Source of the DNA: Acetobacter indonesiensis
GTDB taxonomy: Bacteria; Pseudomonadota; Alphaproteobacteria; Acetobacterales; Acetobacteraceae
DNA length: 64,000 bases
Reading direction: 5' to 3'
NCBI RefSeq assembly: GCF_000963945.1
Contig: NZ_BAMW01000007.1
Span: 1 to 64,000, forward strand
The notes under the pieces are model-generated. The model worked only from the letters and a program-made list of their open reading frames with translations. It was not told the origin of the DNA and ran no database searches. A program made the translations under genes and the position numbers. Shown piece by piece: positions 37,329-47,871 of this stretch. How positions within the stretch are numbered: position 1 is the stretch's first letter; each line of letters begins with the position of its first letter.

Positions 37329-37987
37329 CCTCGGGTCCTCTTGATACCCTGTCTGACTTCATGTGCTTTTTCGTCACCCGGAAGCGTCAGCATGCCTTCC
37401 CATGGTGAAACGAAATCGAAATCTCGAAAATCCTGCGTTAAAGAAACGGGTTCTTTAACCACTTTCCGAAGCTCGACGTCGTAACGCACTTCCTCATAGC
37501 CGGTCAGCGGAAAGTCTTTCCGCAACGGGAACCCTTCGAACCCAATGTCGGTCAGAATACGACGCAGATCTGGTTGGCCAGAGAAAATGACCCCGTACAG
37601 GTCATAACACTCCCTCTCCCACCACGTAGCGCAAGGCCAGAGATGATGCACGGATGGAACAGGCATGTGCTCATCGGTGGTTATAATCACGCGAATGCGC
37701 TGATTATGGGAGACCGACAGCAGATTATAGACCACGTCAAATCGTTCTGCGCGGCTTGGAAAATCAACACCGCATAAATCCATAAGCTGCTCAAAACGAT
37801 AGCGTGGATCATCTCGCAGCATCTGCATTAACGGCAGAAGCTGATCCCTCACCGTTCGCACAACCAGTTCCCCTTTTTCAACAGAGGCTGACTGGATGTC
37901 AGGCAAAGAGGTTGCCAGCGTAAAAGCCATGGAACCGACCTGCCCCTGCAAGCGGTTCTGTTGCGGGTTTACTGGAAGTTCAGCCAC
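37325..37987 (-). CDS. nuoC: NADH-quinone oxidoreductase subunit C
   Basis: A 220-residue 30-kDa-type subunit of the peripheral arm. The signature [24 protein letters not shown] (about 128-151) and the following [12 protein letters not shown] are diagnostic. It is separate from NuoD, unlike the fused NuoCD of E. coli. Its start overlaps nuoB by 8 bases. Confidence 0.95.
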   Translation of the reverse strand: MAELPVNPQQNRLQGQVGSMAFTLATSLPDIQSASVEKGELVVRTVRDQLLPLMQMLRDDPRYRFEQLMDLCGVDFPSRAERFDVVYNLLSVSHNQRIRVIITTDEHMPVPSVHHLWPCATWWERECYDLYGVIFSGQPDLRRILTDIGFEGFPLRKDFPLTGYEEVRYDVELRKVVKEPVSLTQDFRDFDFVSPWEGMLTLPGDEKAHEVRQGIKRTRG

Positions 37988-38543
37988 GAAGAATGGTCCC
38001 CGTGCGGCGAATTTTCTTTTGCAGCAGCATGATGCCGTAAATCAGCGCTTCTGCGGTCGGCGGGCAGCCGGGCACATAGACATCCACCGGAACAATGCGG
38101 TCGCACCCACGCACTACGGAATAGGAGTAGTGGTAATACCCGCCACCATTGGCGCAGGAGCCCATAGAAATGACCCACCGGGGCTCAGCCATCTGCTCAT
38201 ACAGGCGACGCAACACAGGGGCCATTTTATTGGTCAGTGTGCCAGCAACAATCATGACATCAGACTGCCTGGGTGACCCACGTGGAATAATACCCATCCG
38301 GTCAAGATCGTAACGCGGCATATAGGCGTGAATCATCTCGACCGCACAGCACGCCAGACCGAACGACATTGGCCACAGGCTGCCTGTACGGCCCCAGTTG
38401 ACCAGTTTATCCAGATTGGCAACAACAAAGCCCTTTTCGGCTATGGCCCCTGTAATGCCGCGCACGACGGCATCCTGCTCTGGCCCTGGTGGCAGAGCCT
38501 CACGGTTCCAGAGAACAGCATCTTCATGTGAATTTGCAGACAT
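37980..38543 (-). CDS. nuoB: NADH-quinone oxidoreductase subunit B
   Basis: A 187-residue subunit that holds the terminal 4Fe-4S cluster N2 next to the quinone site. Its ligands are C65 and C66 (LACCAVEM), C130 (GSCANGG) and C160 (VPGCPPT). ATG 38543 is chosen because AAGGGGAAAG lies just upstream and a longer frame would overlap nuoA; 13 bases separate it from nuoA. Confidence 0.96.
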   Translation of the reverse strand: MSANSHEDAVLWNREALPPGPEQDAVVRGITGAIAEKGFVVANLDKLVNWGRTGSLWPMSFGLACCAVEMIHAYMPRYDLDRMGIIPRGSPRQSDVMIVAGTLTNKMAPVLRRLYEQMAEPRWVISMGSCANGGGYYHYSYSVVRGCDRIVPVDVYVPGCPPTAEALIYGIMLLQKKIRRTGTILRG

Positions 38544-38556
38544 AGGCGCTTTCCCC

Positions 38557-38922
38557 TTAATCCCAGTCCAGCGCGCCTTTGCGCCACTCGTACAGGAAGC
38601 CAATACCCAGAACGCTCAGAAAGCCCAGCATCGACAGGAACCCAAACAAGCCGATGCGGGACAGGCTGACCGCCCACGGGAACAGAAACGCGACTTCCAG
38701 ATCAAAAATAATAAAAAGGATGGCAACCAGATAAAACCGCACGTCAAAACGGCGGCGGGCGTCATCAAACGCCTCAAAGCCACATTCATAAGCCGTGGTT
38801 TTTTCTGCGTATGGTTTTTGGTGGCCGCTCAACAGTGCAATACCCAGCATAGCGGCTGCAATAGTAACCGAGAGCGCGCCAAAAATAAGGACTGGCGCGT
38901 AATCACCCAGAACAGACTGCAT
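38557..38922 (-). CDS. nuoA: NADH-quinone oxidoreductase subunit A
   Basis: A 121-residue membrane subunit with three helices. The loop [28 protein letters not shown] (about 41-68) includes the Cys exposed in the active/deactive transition of complex I. It is the first gene of the nuo operon, with AGGAG about 7 bases before its ATG. The promoter should lie in the 223 bases up to tRNA-Val; I could not identify convincing -35/-10 elements there. Confidence 0.95.
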   Translation of the reverse strand: MQSVLGDYAPVLIFGALSVTIAAAMLGIALLSGHQKPYAEKTTAYECGFEAFDDARRRFDVRFYLVAILFIIFDLEVAFLFPWAVSLSRIGLFGFLSMLGFLSVLGIGFLYEWRKGALDWD

Positions 38923-39049
38923 CGGCTACTCCTGCACGAAAAAGGTCGCGTAGACCAAAAATCATGCGCGCAGCCTACCCCCAAGTGCCACGAACAACCA
39001 TGCCCGAAAGGCGGTCGTTACGGCCACTTTCACGTGATTACTTGGGAAG

Positions 39050-39081
39050 CCAGTTTATTCCGGGAAAATAACTGGTTTTTT
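39050..39081 (+). terminator. Hairpin plus T6 on + within the nuoA upstream region
   Basis: CCAGTT (39050-39055) pairs with AACTGG (39070-39075), with three more pairs after a bulge, followed by TTTTTT (39076-39081) on +. All neighbours are on -, so a + terminator would stop an unannotated antisense RNA, or the structure acts differently in the nuo leader. Confidence 0.35.
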
Positions 39082-39145
39082 GTCTCATCAGGAAATCGAG
39101 AGTGCTCATTCTCTCGTGGGATCTTACCATTTAAAAACAGTAAGA

Positions 39146-39220
39146 TGGTGGGCGATGAGGGGATCGAACCCCCGGCCATCTCGGTGTAAACGAGACGCTC
39201 TACCGCTGAGCTAATCGCCC
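39146..39220 (-). tRNA. tRNA-Val (anticodon TAC)
   Basis: The - strand folds as a full cloverleaf: acceptor GGGCGAT / ATCGCCC, D-arm with GCTCAGCGGTAGAGC, anticodon stem TCTCG / CGAGA around loop TTTACAC (anticodon TAC), and T-loop TTCGATC. The discriminator A is followed by a genomically encoded CCA (39146-39148). It lies between the HU terminator and the nuo operon. Confidence 0.95.
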
Positions 39221-39243
39221 GCCGCTTATGTGTCATAAATTGA

Positions 39244-39284
39244 AAAAGGCGGCAACCCCTTTTTTGAAGGTTTTGCCGCCTTTT
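39244..39284 (-). terminator. Intrinsic terminator after the HU gene
   Basis: A 12-bp perfect stem AAAAGGCGGCAA (39244-39255) / TTGCCGCCTTTT (39273-39284) with a 17-base loop gives a T-tract on - directly after the stem. It lies 29 bases past the HU stop and before tRNA-Val, so HU is probably monocistronic. Confidence 0.85.
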
Positions 39285-39312
39285 CGCTAAAAACTTAATT
39301 TCTTTGAAGAAA

Positions 39313-39597
39313 TTAGCTTACAGCGTCTTTCAGTGCCTTGCCCGGTTTGAAACGGACAGAGGTTGAAGCAGGAATGTCGATTTCTTCACCCGTACGCGGG
39401 TTACGACCCTTAGCCGCCTTACGCGTAGCAGTTACGAACGTACCGAACCCAACCAGACGGACTTCCTGCTTACGAGACAGAGCTTTTTCAATCGCTCCGA
39501 ATACGGCGTCGACCACTTCGCCAGCCTTCGCCTTGGGCAGGGCTGCTTCGTCGGCTACTGCCGCAACGAGTTCCTGCTTGTTAAGCGGCTTCTCCAT
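39313..39597 (-). CDS. hup: HU family DNA-binding protein
   Basis: A 94-residue histone-like nucleoid protein that bends DNA as a dimer. The N-terminal helices begin MEKPLNKQELVAAVADEA, and the DNA-binding arm carries GRNPRTGEEIDIPAS (about 67-81), the family signature; FKPGKALKDAVS closes the fold. AAAGG lies about 7 bases before the ATG. A plausible promoter is at 39673-39700 and a strong terminator follows. The gene downstream of lon is HU in many proteobacteria. Confidence 0.95.
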   Translation of the reverse strand: MEKPLNKQELVAAVADEAALPKAKAGEVVDAVFGAIEKALSRKQEVRLVGFGTFVTATRKAAKGRNPRTGEEIDIPASTSVRFKPGKALKDAVS

Positions 39598-39672
39598 ATT
39601 ACGCCTTTCTTTATATCTATCTCATTAGTGGCGCGGCGGGCGGGTTCGTCCGCCTCTCCGCTTCCCGGTCGC

Positions 39673-39700
39673 ACTATGCAGCCGTTTTTCGTCACGTCAA
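39673..39700 (-). promoter_or_regulatory. Sigma-70-like promoter of the HU gene
   Basis: On -, TTGACG (39700-39695) and CATAGT (39678-39673) are spaced by 16 bases, in the lon-HU intergenic region about 75 bases upstream of the HU ATG. This is a match by eye; no start-site data. Confidence 0.45.
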
Positions 39701-39740
39701 CTGATCTAGGACAAACTTACGCGACAGAATGTTTTTTCAC

Positions 39741-42266
39741 TCAATGCGGCAGGACGGAAACGGGCTTTACCCCTTCCGCAGCCGGAACGGCTTCGGGCAC
39801 GTCTTCCCACTCAATCGGCTGGGGCTGACGTACCAGCGCACGCATCAGAACTTCATCCACATGAGAGACAGGAACGATTTCCAGATCTTTCTTCACGGAT
39901 TCAGGAATTTCCGCGAGATCCTTCTCGTTGTCTTTCGGGATGAAGACCGTGCGAATACCAGCGCGCACTGCTGCCAGAAGCTTTTCTTTCAAGCCACCAA
40001 TCGCCAGAACGCGACCCCGCAGTGTGATTTCACCCGTCATGGCAACATCACGCCGAACAGGGATTCCTGTCAGCACGCTTACCAGTGCCGTTGCCATAGC
40101 AACACCGGCCGATGGACCATCTTTAGGAGTCGCACCTTCAGGCACATGGACATGGAAACTCCGTTTATCAAACAGAGTCGGCACCACACCAAAGCGCGTC
40201 GCGCGGCTGCGCACATAAGAGAACGCAGCAGACACGCTCTCCTTCATGACGTCACCCAGCTTACCGGTTTCGACAATACCGCCCTTACCCGGCACCATGA
40301 CGCTTTCAATGGTCAGGATTTCCCCACCCACTTCCGTCCATGCCAGCCCAGTGACAATACCGACCATATCTTCGGCTTCTGTCTCGCCGTAGCGATAGCG
40401 CTTAACACCTGCCAGCTTTTCCAGATTCCTGACGGTGATGGCCACTTTCTTGGCTTTCCCCGTCACAATCTCTTTCACCACTTTACGAGCAAGATTCGCA
40501 ATTTCCCGCTCGAGGCTACGGACACCGGCTTCACGAGTGTAATAACGGATCAGATCACGCAGGGCATCATCGCTGATCGACCATTCGTCCGGCTTCAGGT
40601 TATGCGCTTCGCCCTGCTTGGCGATCAGATGGCGACGGCAGATTTCCACCTTTTCGTCTTCTGTGTAGCCAGACAGACGGATGATTTCCATACGATCAAG
40701 CAGAGGCTGCGGCATGTTCAGGCTGTTTGCCGTCGTCACAAACATGACGTCTGACAAATCATAATCCACTTCCAGATAATGATCCGCGAACGTACTGTTC
40801 TGTTCCGGGTCCAACACTTCCAGCAACGCAGAAGCCGGATCTCCGCGCCAGTCAGCCCCCAGCTTGTCGATTTCATCAAGCAGGAAGAGCGGGTTGGAAA
40901 CCTTGGCCTTCTTCATTCCCTGAATAATCTTGCCGGGCATGGAGCCAATATAGGTCCGACGGTGACCGCGGATTTCAGCTTCATCACGCATGCCGCCCAG
41001 AGACATACGGACATAATGCCGCCCGGTTGCCTTGGCGATGGACCGTGCAAGAGAGGTCTTACCAACACCCGGAGGCCCAACCAGACATAGAATCGGGCCT
41101 TTCAGCTTCTGGGACCGGCTTTGCACGGCCAGATATTCCAGAATACGTTCTTTGACCTTATCCAACCCGTAATGGTCGGTATCAAGAATGGTTTCGGCTT
41201 CACCCAGATCGTGGCGCACTTTGGTGCGTTTTTTCCAGGGAATGCCCAGCAGCCAATCCAGATAATTACGCACCACTGTCGATTCGGCTGACATGGCGCT
41301 CATGCCACGCAGCTTTTTCAGTTCTGCAATCGCCTTTTCCCGCGCTTCCTTTGAAAGCTTGGTTTTGGCAATACGTTCTTCAATCTCGGTGGTTTCGTCT
41401 TTTCCGTCTTCGCCTTCACCCAGTTCTTTCTGAATGGCTTTCAATTGCTCATTCAAATAGTACTCGCGCTGGGTCTTTTCCATCTGGCGCTTCACACGAT
41501 TGCGGATCTTTTTTTCAACCTGCAATACGCCGATTTCGGCCTCGATATGTGCGAAGACTTTTTCCAGCTGCTCCATGACGGAGGGCGCTTCAAGAATTTC
41601 CTGCTTTTCAGAAATCTTGAGGTTCAGGTGACTGGCAACTGTATCAACAAGCTTAGACAGGTCCGTAATCTGGTTAAGAGACACCAGAACTTCGGACGCG
41701 ATCTTCTTATTAAGCTTAATATACTGTTCGAACTGAGAAACGATGGAACGACCAAGAGCCTCGGCTTCAGCGCCGACGGCGGGATCTTCCTTAATTTCTT
41801 CAATCTCGGCTTCAAAATGGCCGTCAACGTCATGCAGCGCTTTCACTTTTGCGCGGCGCACACCTTCGACCAACACTTTCACCGTGCCGTCTGGCAGCTT
41901 AAGCAGTTGCAGGATAGTTGAAACCGTCCCGAAGCGATAAACATCCTCGACGCTTGGATCGTCCTGAGCAGCATCTTTCTGCGCAACAAGAAGGATCTGT
42001 CGATCATCACGTGTAACAGATTCTAGCGCTTTGACAGATTTCTCGCGTCCCACAAACAGCGGCACAATCATGTGGGGGAAAACAACAATATCGCGTAGCG
42101 GCAACACAGCTACACGATCAGATTTCTGCGGCTGAACAGGTGAAGCTGACTTGGCATCATCAGCAACAGCCTCGACTGACGTGGTGAGGGTTGCTTGATT
42201 TTCGACCGGAGCCTTGGCCGGTGTTTTACGCTTACGTTTTACTGGTGGTTTTTCATTATCAGCCAT
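39741..42266 (-). CDS. lon: ATP-dependent protease Lon
   Basis: An 841-residue AAA+ serine protease. The N-domain starts at [13 protein letters not shown] after ~50 low-complexity residues; Walker A is GPPGVGKT (397-404), Walker [11 protein letters not shown], and the catalytic Ser is S719 in PKDGPSAG with its Lys in GGLKEKLL. It degrades misfolded and regulatory proteins in the cytosol. ATG 42266 is chosen because AGGAGG lies 7 bases before it; another ATG is only one base after that element. The acidic/basic N-terminal extension (to about residue 50) is longer than in E. coli Lon. Confidence 0.96.
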   Translation of the reverse strand: MADNEKPPVKRKRKTPAKAPVENQATLTTSVEAVADDAKSASPVQPQKSDRVAVLPLRDIVVFPHMIVPLFVGREKSVKALESVTRDDRQILLVAQKDAAQDDPSVEDVYRFGTVSTILQLLKLPDGTVKVLVEGVRRAKVKALHDVDGHFEAEIEEIKEDPAVGAEAEALGRSIVSQFEQYIKLNKKIASEVLVSLNQITDLSKLVDTVASHLNLKISEKQEILEAPSVMEQLEKVFAHIEAEIGVLQVEKKIRNRVKRQMEKTQREYYLNEQLKAIQKELGEGEDGKDETTEIEERIAKTKLSKEAREKAIAELKKLRGMSAMSAESTVVRNYLDWLLGIPWKKRTKVRHDLGEAETILDTDHYGLDKVKERILEYLAVQSRSQKLKGPILCLVGPPGVGKTSLARSIAKATGRHYVRMSLGGMRDEAEIRGHRRTYIGSMPGKIIQGMKKAKVSNPLFLLDEIDKLGADWRGDPASALLEVLDPEQNSTFADHYLEVDYDLSDVMFVTTANSLNMPQPLLDRMEIIRLSGYTEDEKVEICRRHLIAKQGEAHNLKPDEWSISDDALRDLIRYYTREAGVRSLEREIANLARKVVKEIVTGKAKKVAITVRNLEKLAGVKRYRYGETEAEDMVGIVTGLAWTEVGGEILTIESVMVPGKGGIVETGKLGDVMKESVSAAFSYVRSRATRFGVVPTLFDKRSFHVHVPEGATPKDGPSAGVAMATALVSVLTGIPVRRDVAMTGEITLRGRVLAIGGLKEKLLAAVRAGIRTVFIPKDNEKDLAEIPESVKKDLEIVPVSHVDEVLMRALVRQPQPIEWEDVPEAVPAAEGVKPVSVLPH

Positions 42267-42408
42267 AACCATGACCTCCTTCAAGGACGATCCAGGCCGA
42301 GTACCCGCTCTGCGGCATACCCCTGGGCCCGTAGAGGCACCCGGAAGTGCCTGTTTCTACTATGTCGTTACGAACGCCCCATTTCACAATGGGTTACACA
42401 GAAAGAAC

Positions 42409-42437
42409 AGCCAGCAGATCATTTCTGATCGCTGGCT
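42409..42437 (-). terminator. Hairpin terminator after clpX
   Basis: AGCCAGC + GATCA pair with TGATC + GCTGGCT (12 bp, one bulge), closing a GAAA tetraloop on -; a T-rich GTTCTTTC follows. It lies 24 bases past the clpX stop and before lon. Confidence 0.6.
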
Positions 42438-42460
42438 GCTGGTTACTTCTACGCCGTTTT

Positions 42461-43726
42461 TCAGGCTGATTGCTCTGCTGGAGCTTCTTTCCGTTTACCA
42501 TAGACATAAACGGGACTGGTTTTTTCATCCGCGACATCGCGGTTTACAACCACTTCTTCCACATTATCCAACCCAGGGAGATCAAACATAGTGGACATCA
42601 GGATGCTTTCCAGAATGGAACGCAGACCGCGAGCACCCGTCTTCCGTTTAATGGCACGATCAGCAATGGCTTTCAGTGCATCATCCGTAAAGGACAACTG
42701 CACATCTTCCATCTGGAACAAGCGCTGATACTGCTTAACCAATGCATTCTTAGGTTCAGTCAGAATACGGATCAGCGCTGCTTCATCCAGATCGCCCAAA
42801 GTTGCGAGGACTGGCAGACGACCAATAAACTCGGGGATCAAACCGAACTTCATCAAATCTTCCGGTTCGACATCGTGCAGGATTTCACCCATACGCCGAT
42901 CATCCGGGGAGCGAACATCTGCACCGAACCCGATACCGGTGCCCTTACCGCGCGCTGCAATAATCTTATCCAACCCGGCAAACGCACCGCCGCAGATAAA
43001 CAGCATATTGGTGGTATCGACCTGAAGGAATTCCTGCTGCGGATGTTTACGCCCACCTTGCGGAGGAACAGAAGCAACCGTGCCTTCCATCAGTTTCAGC
43101 AATGCCTGCTGTACACCTTCACCACTCACATCACGCGTGATGGAGGGATTATCAGATTTACGGGAAATTTTATCGATTTCGTCGATATAGACGATACCGC
43201 GCTGCGCCCGTTCCACATTGTAGTCTGACGCCTGAAGCAACTTCAGGATGATGTTTTCAACATCTTCCCCAACGTAGCCAGCTTCAGTCAACGTCGTGGC
43301 GTCGGCCATGGTAAACGGCACGTCAAGAATACGGGCAAGCGTCTGCGCCAGCAGCGTCTTACCTGACCCCGTCGGACCGATCAGAAGAATGTTGGATTTT
43401 GCAATCTCAACGTCATTATTTTTCGCAGACTGCGTCAACCGTTTGTAATGGTTATGCACGGCAACAGAGAGAACCTTTTTGGCCTCAAACTGCCCAATCA
43501 CATAATCATCAAGAACCTTGCAGATTTCCTTGGGTGTGGGGACGCCTTCACGCGATTTGACCAACGTGGTTTTGTGCTCTTCACGGATGATATCCATGCA
43601 CAATTCCACGCATTCATCGCAGATGAAAACGGTTGGCCCAGCAATAAGCTTACGCACTTCATGCTGCGATTTACCGCAGAAAGAGCAATAAAGCGTATTT
43701 TTGGAATCACCGGACTTCGCGTTCAT
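42461..43726 (-). CDS. clpX: ATP-dependent Clp protease ATP-binding subunit ClpX
   Basis: A 421-residue AAA+ unfoldase. The zinc-binding domain has C14, C17, C36 and C39; Walker A is GPTGSGKT, Walker [10 protein letters not shown], and the sensor/arginine-finger region [12 protein letters not shown] follows. It unfolds substrates and feeds them to ClpP. ATG 43726 is chosen because GAGGGAG precedes it by 8 bases and the zinc domain begins there; a longer frame adds 12 residues. It follows clpP by 120 bases that include a hairpin, so it may also have its own promoter. Confidence 0.96.
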   Translation of the reverse strand: MNAKSGDSKNTLYCSFCGKSQHEVRKLIAGPTVFICDECVELCMDIIREEHKTTLVKSREGVPTPKEICKVLDDYVIGQFEAKKVLSVAVHNHYKRLTQSAKNNDVEIAKSNILLIGPTGSGKTLLAQTLARILDVPFTMADATTLTEAGYVGEDVENIILKLLQASDYNVERAQRGIVYIDEIDKISRKSDNPSITRDVSGEGVQQALLKLMEGTVASVPPQGGRKHPQQEFLQVDTTNMLFICGGAFAGLDKIIAARGKGTGIGFGADVRSPDDRRMGEILHDVEPEDLMKFGLIPEFIGRLPVLATLGDLDEAALIRILTEPKNALVKQYQRLFQMEDVQLSFTDDALKAIADRAIKRKTGARGLRSILESILMSTMFDLPGLDNVEEVVVNRDVADEKTSPVYVYGKRKEAPAEQSA

Positions 43727-43807
43727 AAGCCCACTCCCTCGATCATCCCTGGCCTCAGACAACCGAGAGCCGTATTCCAGATTTTATCTGCCTTTCTAAC
43801 GACAGAC

Positions 43808-43831
43808 CACCCCTGCATTATAACAGGGGTG
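43808..43831 (-). promoter_or_regulatory. clpP-clpX intercistronic hairpin with an embedded TATAAT
   Basis: A perfect 8-bp stem CACCCCTG (43808-43815) / CAGGGGTG (43824-43831) has an 8-base loop; on - its loop contains TATAAT (43822-43817). No T-run follows, so it is more likely an RNA stabiliser or a promoter element for clpX than a terminator. No good -35 is present at 17 bases. Confidence 0.4.
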
Positions 43832-43846
43832 TTGGTATGCACCAGA

Positions 43847-44512
43847 TTAAGGATGGTCTTTGTCCTTTTTTCCAGTTTCTTCTGCTGCCTTGTGGTGGCT
43901 GATAACCTTATCAACAATACCGAAAGACTGCGCTTCTTCAGCTGACATGTAGCTGTCACGCTCAAGCTTCTGCTCGATATCCTCAAGCGTCTGGCCGGTA
44001 TGTTCACGATAGATTTCATTCAGGCGCTGACGGATAATCAGGATTTCTTTAGCCTGAATTTCAATATCACTGGCCTGACCCTGTGCACCACCAGAAGGCT
44101 GATGCACCATTACGCGTGCATTGGGCAGAGCATAACGATGCCCTTTTTCACCACCAGCCAATAGCAATGACCCCATAGAGGCTGCCTGACCGATGCACAC
44201 AGTGCTGACCGGGCTGCGGATGTACTGCATGGTGTCATAAATTGCCAGGCCAGCAGAGACGACTCCACCCGGGCTGTTGATGTAGAAGGAAATTTCCTTC
44301 GTCGGGTTCACACTCTCAAGATAAAGAAGCTGTGCGGAAATAAGAGAGGCAACCTGATCATAGACAGGACCTGTCAGAAAAATAATCCGCTCCTGAAGCA
44401 GGCGGGAATAGATATCGAATGCCCGCTCCCCCCGTGAGGTCTGTTCGACCACCATAGGAACCAAAGCGTTGCTGAAAATCTCAACGGGATCACGATCCCT
44501 CATGTTAGTCAT
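43847..44512 (-). CDS. clpP: ATP-dependent Clp protease proteolytic subunit ClpP
   Basis: A 221-residue serine peptidase forming the 14-mer chamber of ClpXP. The triad is S112 (GQAASMGS), H137 (VMVHQPSGG) and D186 (LERDSYM). The C-terminal ~15 residues are charged ([14 protein letters not shown]). An ATG three codons downstream (44503) is an alternative start. The gene lies between tig and clpX, the conserved tig-clpP-clpX order. Confidence 0.96.
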   Translation of the reverse strand: MTNMRDRDPVEIFSNALVPMVVEQTSRGERAFDIYSRLLQERIIFLTGPVYDQVASLISAQLLYLESVNPTKEISFYINSPGGVVSAGLAIYDTMQYIRSPVSTVCIGQAASMGSLLLAGGEKGHRYALPNARVMVHQPSGGAQGQASDIEIQAKEILIIRQRLNEIYREHTGQTLEDIEQKLERDSYMSAEEAQSFGIVDKVISHHKAAEETGKKDKDHP

Positions 44513-44635
44513 TCCCGTAAAAAACCTGCATTTACCCTACCCGACCCCCGTTCAGTAAACGGATGCCAGTCAGAGCGCTCTTATTCAAGATAGAGATAAA
44601 GTGGCAAGATGCCACCCCGGAAAAGAAAAACAGTC

Positions 44636-44673
44636 TGAAAAAGAGTGTCCCGCCAGTTCACACTGGCGGGACA
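44636..44673 (-). terminator. Intrinsic terminator after tig
   Basis: A perfect 12-bp stem TGTCCCGCCAGT (44646-44657) / ACTGGCGGGACA (44662-44673) with a 4-base loop is followed on - by CTCTTTTTCAG. It lies eight bases past the tig stop, so clpP must have its own promoter in 44513-44635. Confidence 0.9.
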
Positions 44674-44681
44674 TAAATTTC

Positions 44682-46013
44682 TCAGATATCAGCCGGGGGT
44701 ATGTCCGAAAGCTCTTCCGGAGTGACTTCTTTGTCCTCCACTTTCGCGAGTTCAATAAGATAATCAACAACCTTGTTTTCAAAAATTGGACCGCGAAGCG
44801 ATTCAATTGCCTGAGGGTTGTTCTGGAAGAACTGGAACACCTGCTGTTCCTGCCCCTGATAGCGCATGGCTTCAGCCCGCATCGCACGACCCAGTTCATC
44901 CTGAGTAACCGTGATTGCGTTCTTACGGCCAATTTCAGCCAGCAGAAGACCAAGCTTTACGCGGCGTTCGGCAATCTTGCGATAGTCAGAACGTAGGGTT
45001 TCTTCGTCCTTGCCTTTGTCTTCGTCATCAAGCTGATCCGCTTTACGGTCGGCTTCAACGCGTTGCCAGATTTGGTTGAATTCGGCATCAACCATGCTTT
45101 CCGGTGCCGGGAAGTCGGTTTTAACAGCCAGAGCATCCAGCAGTTCGCGCTTGATACGCAGACGAGAAAGCTGTTCGTATTCGCTTTCAATCTGCTTACG
45201 CACCAGATCACGAAGCTGCTCAAGGTTTTCAAAACCCAGCTTCTTGGCCAGTTCGTCATCAATCGGAGCGTCAACCGGCTTTTTCAGTTCGCGCACTTTG
45301 ATGTCGAAAGTAGCTTCTTTACCAGCCAGTTCTTCCGCACCGTAGTTTTCCGGGAACGTGACGGTGATGATTTTTTCTTCACCAGCCTTCATGCCTTCGA
45401 TCTGCTCTGCAAAACCGGGGATGAAGCCTTCACCACCAATTTCAACATTCACATCTTCAGCCGTGCCACCATCAAACGGCACACCATCGCGCTTACCAAC
45501 GAAATCAACGCTAACCACGTCGCCCTTCACGGCGGCACGATCTTCCGTGATCGTTTCGAAGCTACGCTGACGCTTTGCGAAGTCAGCAACGACATTGTCG
45601 ATTGCTTCATCGCTGGCAGCAGCTTTCAGGCGGGTCAGAGACAGATCGGACAGATCTGGCACAGTGATTTCTGGCAGGATTTCGGTTTCGACCTTGAATT
45701 CAAGATCCTTGCCTTCGTCCTGACCGGAAACGAGATCAACCTGGGGCTGGCCAGCAGGACGCAGACCGCGTTCATCCAGCGTGGAGCGCAGGGCTTCAGA
45801 AACGGCCTGCTCAAGCACTTCACCGCGAACACCTGCACCATAGCGCTGACGTGCGATAGACACCGGAACCTTGCCTGGGCGGAAGCCCGGCAGTTTCAGG
45901 CTTGCGGCAACTTCCTTGAGGCGAGCATCCTGCTTCTTCTCAATTTCTGCTGCCGGAATCGTAATGGTAAAACCACGCTTCAGCCCTTCGGAAAGGGTCT
46001 CGGTAACCTGCAT
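44682..46013 (-). CDS. tig: Trigger factor
   Basis: A 443-residue ribosome-associated chaperone. The ribosome-binding signature is in LPGFRPGKVPVSIARQRYG (about 40-58), the FKBP-type prolyl isomerase domain at about 150-240 (GDVVSVDFVGKRDGVPFDGG ... VTFPENYGAEELAGKEATFDIKV), and the C-terminal chaperone arms follow. It ends in an acidic DIPPADI. It lies just downstream of tRNA-Leu; 88 bases separate them. Confidence 0.96.
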   Translation of the reverse strand: MQVTETLSEGLKRGFTITIPAAEIEKKQDARLKEVAASLKLPGFRPGKVPVSIARQRYGAGVRGEVLEQAVSEALRSTLDERGLRPAGQPQVDLVSGQDEGKDLEFKVETEILPEITVPDLSDLSLTRLKAAASDEAIDNVVADFAKRQRSFETITEDRAAVKGDVVSVDFVGKRDGVPFDGGTAEDVNVEIGGEGFIPGFAEQIEGMKAGEEKIITVTFPENYGAEELAGKEATFDIKVRELKKPVDAPIDDELAKKLGFENLEQLRDLVRKQIESEYEQLSRLRIKRELLDALAVKTDFPAPESMVDAEFNQIWQRVEADRKADQLDDEDKGKDEETLRSDYRKIAERRVKLGLLLAEIGRKNAITVTQDELGRAMRAEAMRYQGQEQQVFQFFQNNPQAIESLRGPIFENKVVDYLIELAKVEDKEVTPEELSDIPPADI

Positions 46014-46101
46014 CGGCCAGGCCTTCCTTTCGGTACAAACTTAAACACCCGCATCATGCCGAAAGGCGCTGCGGAAACAGGACGGGGGCACCAAAGTCAA
46101 T

Positions 46102-46186
<85 letters not shown>

Positions 46187-46224
46187 ACGATATAAAACCC
46201 CGTCACAGGTTGCGAGCACTTAAC

Positions 46225-47700
46225 CTAGAGCGTGGCTCCCGGCAAGATGCCCTTTGCATATCTCTTACATTCTGACTGCATTTGGGTCGCTTTTTCTCGC
46301 GCAGCACCCAGATAAAGGTCAAGATCTTCCGCAATTGGCCATGATCCAGCCCGTATTCCGGCTTCTCCATGCAACCAGACACCAGCACACGCTGCCTCCC
46401 ACGCAGACATACCTGCGGCCAGCAATGCAGCAATCACACCAGATAGTGTATCGCCTGAACCAGCGGTTCCCAGCGCGGGACTCGCATGATTATTTATGGC
46501 CAGCCTGCCGTCCGGTGCCGCAATCAGCGTAGAAGCGCCCTTCAACACCACAACCGATTCCATGAAGCGCGCAGCGTCTCGTACGGCCTGTGGTGGATTA
46601 TTCCCTGGCGGCCCGAACAATTTGGTGAACTCTCCGCTATGGGGCGTCATAACCGACGCACCGCGAAGCTGCTCAGGTTTACCGGCGTAAGCGGATAAGG
46701 CCCCAGCATCCGCAAGAATGGTTTTTTTTGCCGCAATAAGTGCAGGAAGGGTGGCCGCCACATCTGATTCGGTAAGCCCTGGCCCGCAGACCCACACAGC
46801 CCGACGATTATCCCCCAGAAGTTCGGGCAAAGGCGCATCATCAACCACAAGCCCCGGCGCACCAAACCTGTAAGCTGGCGCGGCCTCGCCTGCGGCGACA
46901 CGAACAAGCCCTGCCCCAGCTGCCCTGGCCCCACCGGCACAAAGGCGCGCTGCACCGGGCATCGACGCACCCGCGCAGATACTGACTACCCCGCGCGTAT
47001 ATTTATGGCTTTCCGGCCCAGGGACCGGAAGGTGCCAGAGGCCGGGTTCATTCTGCCATGTGCGAGCCGGTACTTCTTCAAGCACCGCATCTGGCATACC
47101 AATATCCGCCAGAACCAGCCGCCCCATGTAACCTCGAGCCGGATAGAGAAGATGCCCCGGCTTGAAGCGCACAAAAGTGACGGTCATGGCTGCATGGGGG
47201 GCTGATCCCCTCACCTGCCCTGTCTCGCCGTCAATGCCGGATGGAATGTCCACTGCGATCACCTGACGAGCCGCGGCCAGAATTTCGGCTGGAAGGCCTG
47301 TCACATCACGACTGAGACCCGCACCAAACACCGCATCAATAACCAGATCTGTCCGTTTGGCTTCCTCAACAGTAAAAGGAACTCTTGGGCCTCGGAACAG
47401 CGCCGCAGCCTTCTCGGCTGGCGAGTCTGGTGAGGGTGCCACCATTTCCGCCACACTGACGGGCCAACCAGCATCCGTCAGATAACGGGCGACAACAAAC
47501 CCATCTCCCCCATTGTTACCAGGCCCGCAGGCCACCAACACTCTACAGGGTTTGAAATAGCGTCTTACTGCCCGCGCCACCGCCCGACCGGCCGCATCCA
47601 TCAGCGCCTCTACCGGCACCAATGCCGAGGCCTGACGATCAATCAGGCCCATTTCTGCTGGGGTATAGACACTGAGCGAAGACGGTATGGAACCAGTCAT
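46225..47700 (-). CDS. nnr: Bifunctional NAD(P)HX epimerase / ADP-dependent NAD(P)HX dehydratase
   Basis: A 491-residue fusion that repairs hydrated NADH/NADPH. The N-terminal YjeF_N epimerase domain (to about 210) shows ACGPGNNGGDGFVVARYL and DAVFGAGLSRDVTG; the C-terminal ribokinase-like dehydratase domain (about 225-480) shows VVSICAGASMPGAARLCAGGA, TPHSGEFTKLFG and ALGTAGSGDTLSGVIAALL. ATG 47700 is chosen because GGAGGG lies 5-6 bases upstream; the frame is open earlier without a ribosome site. It is divergent from the small membrane protein gene, with 171 bases between starts. Confidence 0.92.
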   Translation of the reverse strand: MTGSIPSSLSVYTPAEMGLIDRQASALVPVEALMDAAGRAVARAVRRYFKPCRVLVACGPGNNGGDGFVVARYLTDAGWPVSVAEMVAPSPDSPAEKAAALFRGPRVPFTVEEAKRTDLVIDAVFGAGLSRDVTGLPAEILAAARQVIAVDIPSGIDGETGQVRGSAPHAAMTVTFVRFKPGHLLYPARGYMGRLVLADIGMPDAVLEEVPARTWQNEPGLWHLPVPGPESHKYTRGVVSICAGASMPGAARLCAGGARAAGAGLVRVAAGEAAPAYRFGAPGLVVDDAPLPELLGDNRRAVWVCGPGLTESDVAATLPALIAAKKTILADAGALSAYAGKPEQLRGASVMTPHSGEFTKLFGPPGNNPPQAVRDAARFMESVVVLKGASTLIAAPDGRLAINNHASPALGTAGSGDTLSGVIAALLAAGMSAWEAACAGVWLHGEAGIRAGSWPIAEDLDLYLGAAREKATQMQSECKRYAKGILPGATL

Positions 47701-47871
47701 GTGACCCTCCTGCAAGGCAGAGCTATGAGCAAAGCTGTTGATTACTGACTTGCACCCACGTCCTGTGCTTGGCAATCAGACATCAAGTCGAGCGCTTTTG
47801 AGCCTTTCCCGGCTCGTCAGCGCGCCTATGTCATAAGAGTCGGCCATATTTTTCAGTTAAGCGGAGTTCGC

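Noticed and set aside
38398-39189. 263-codon open frame on + opposite nuoB/nuoA and running into tRNA-Val
   Set aside because: It covers proven genes on - and a tRNA, has no recognisable domain, and its composition follows the complementary codons. Treated as a shadow frame.
39729-40754. 341-codon open frame on + opposite lon
   Set aside because: It is antisense to the Lon protease domain, is His/Phe-rich, and has no family resemblance.
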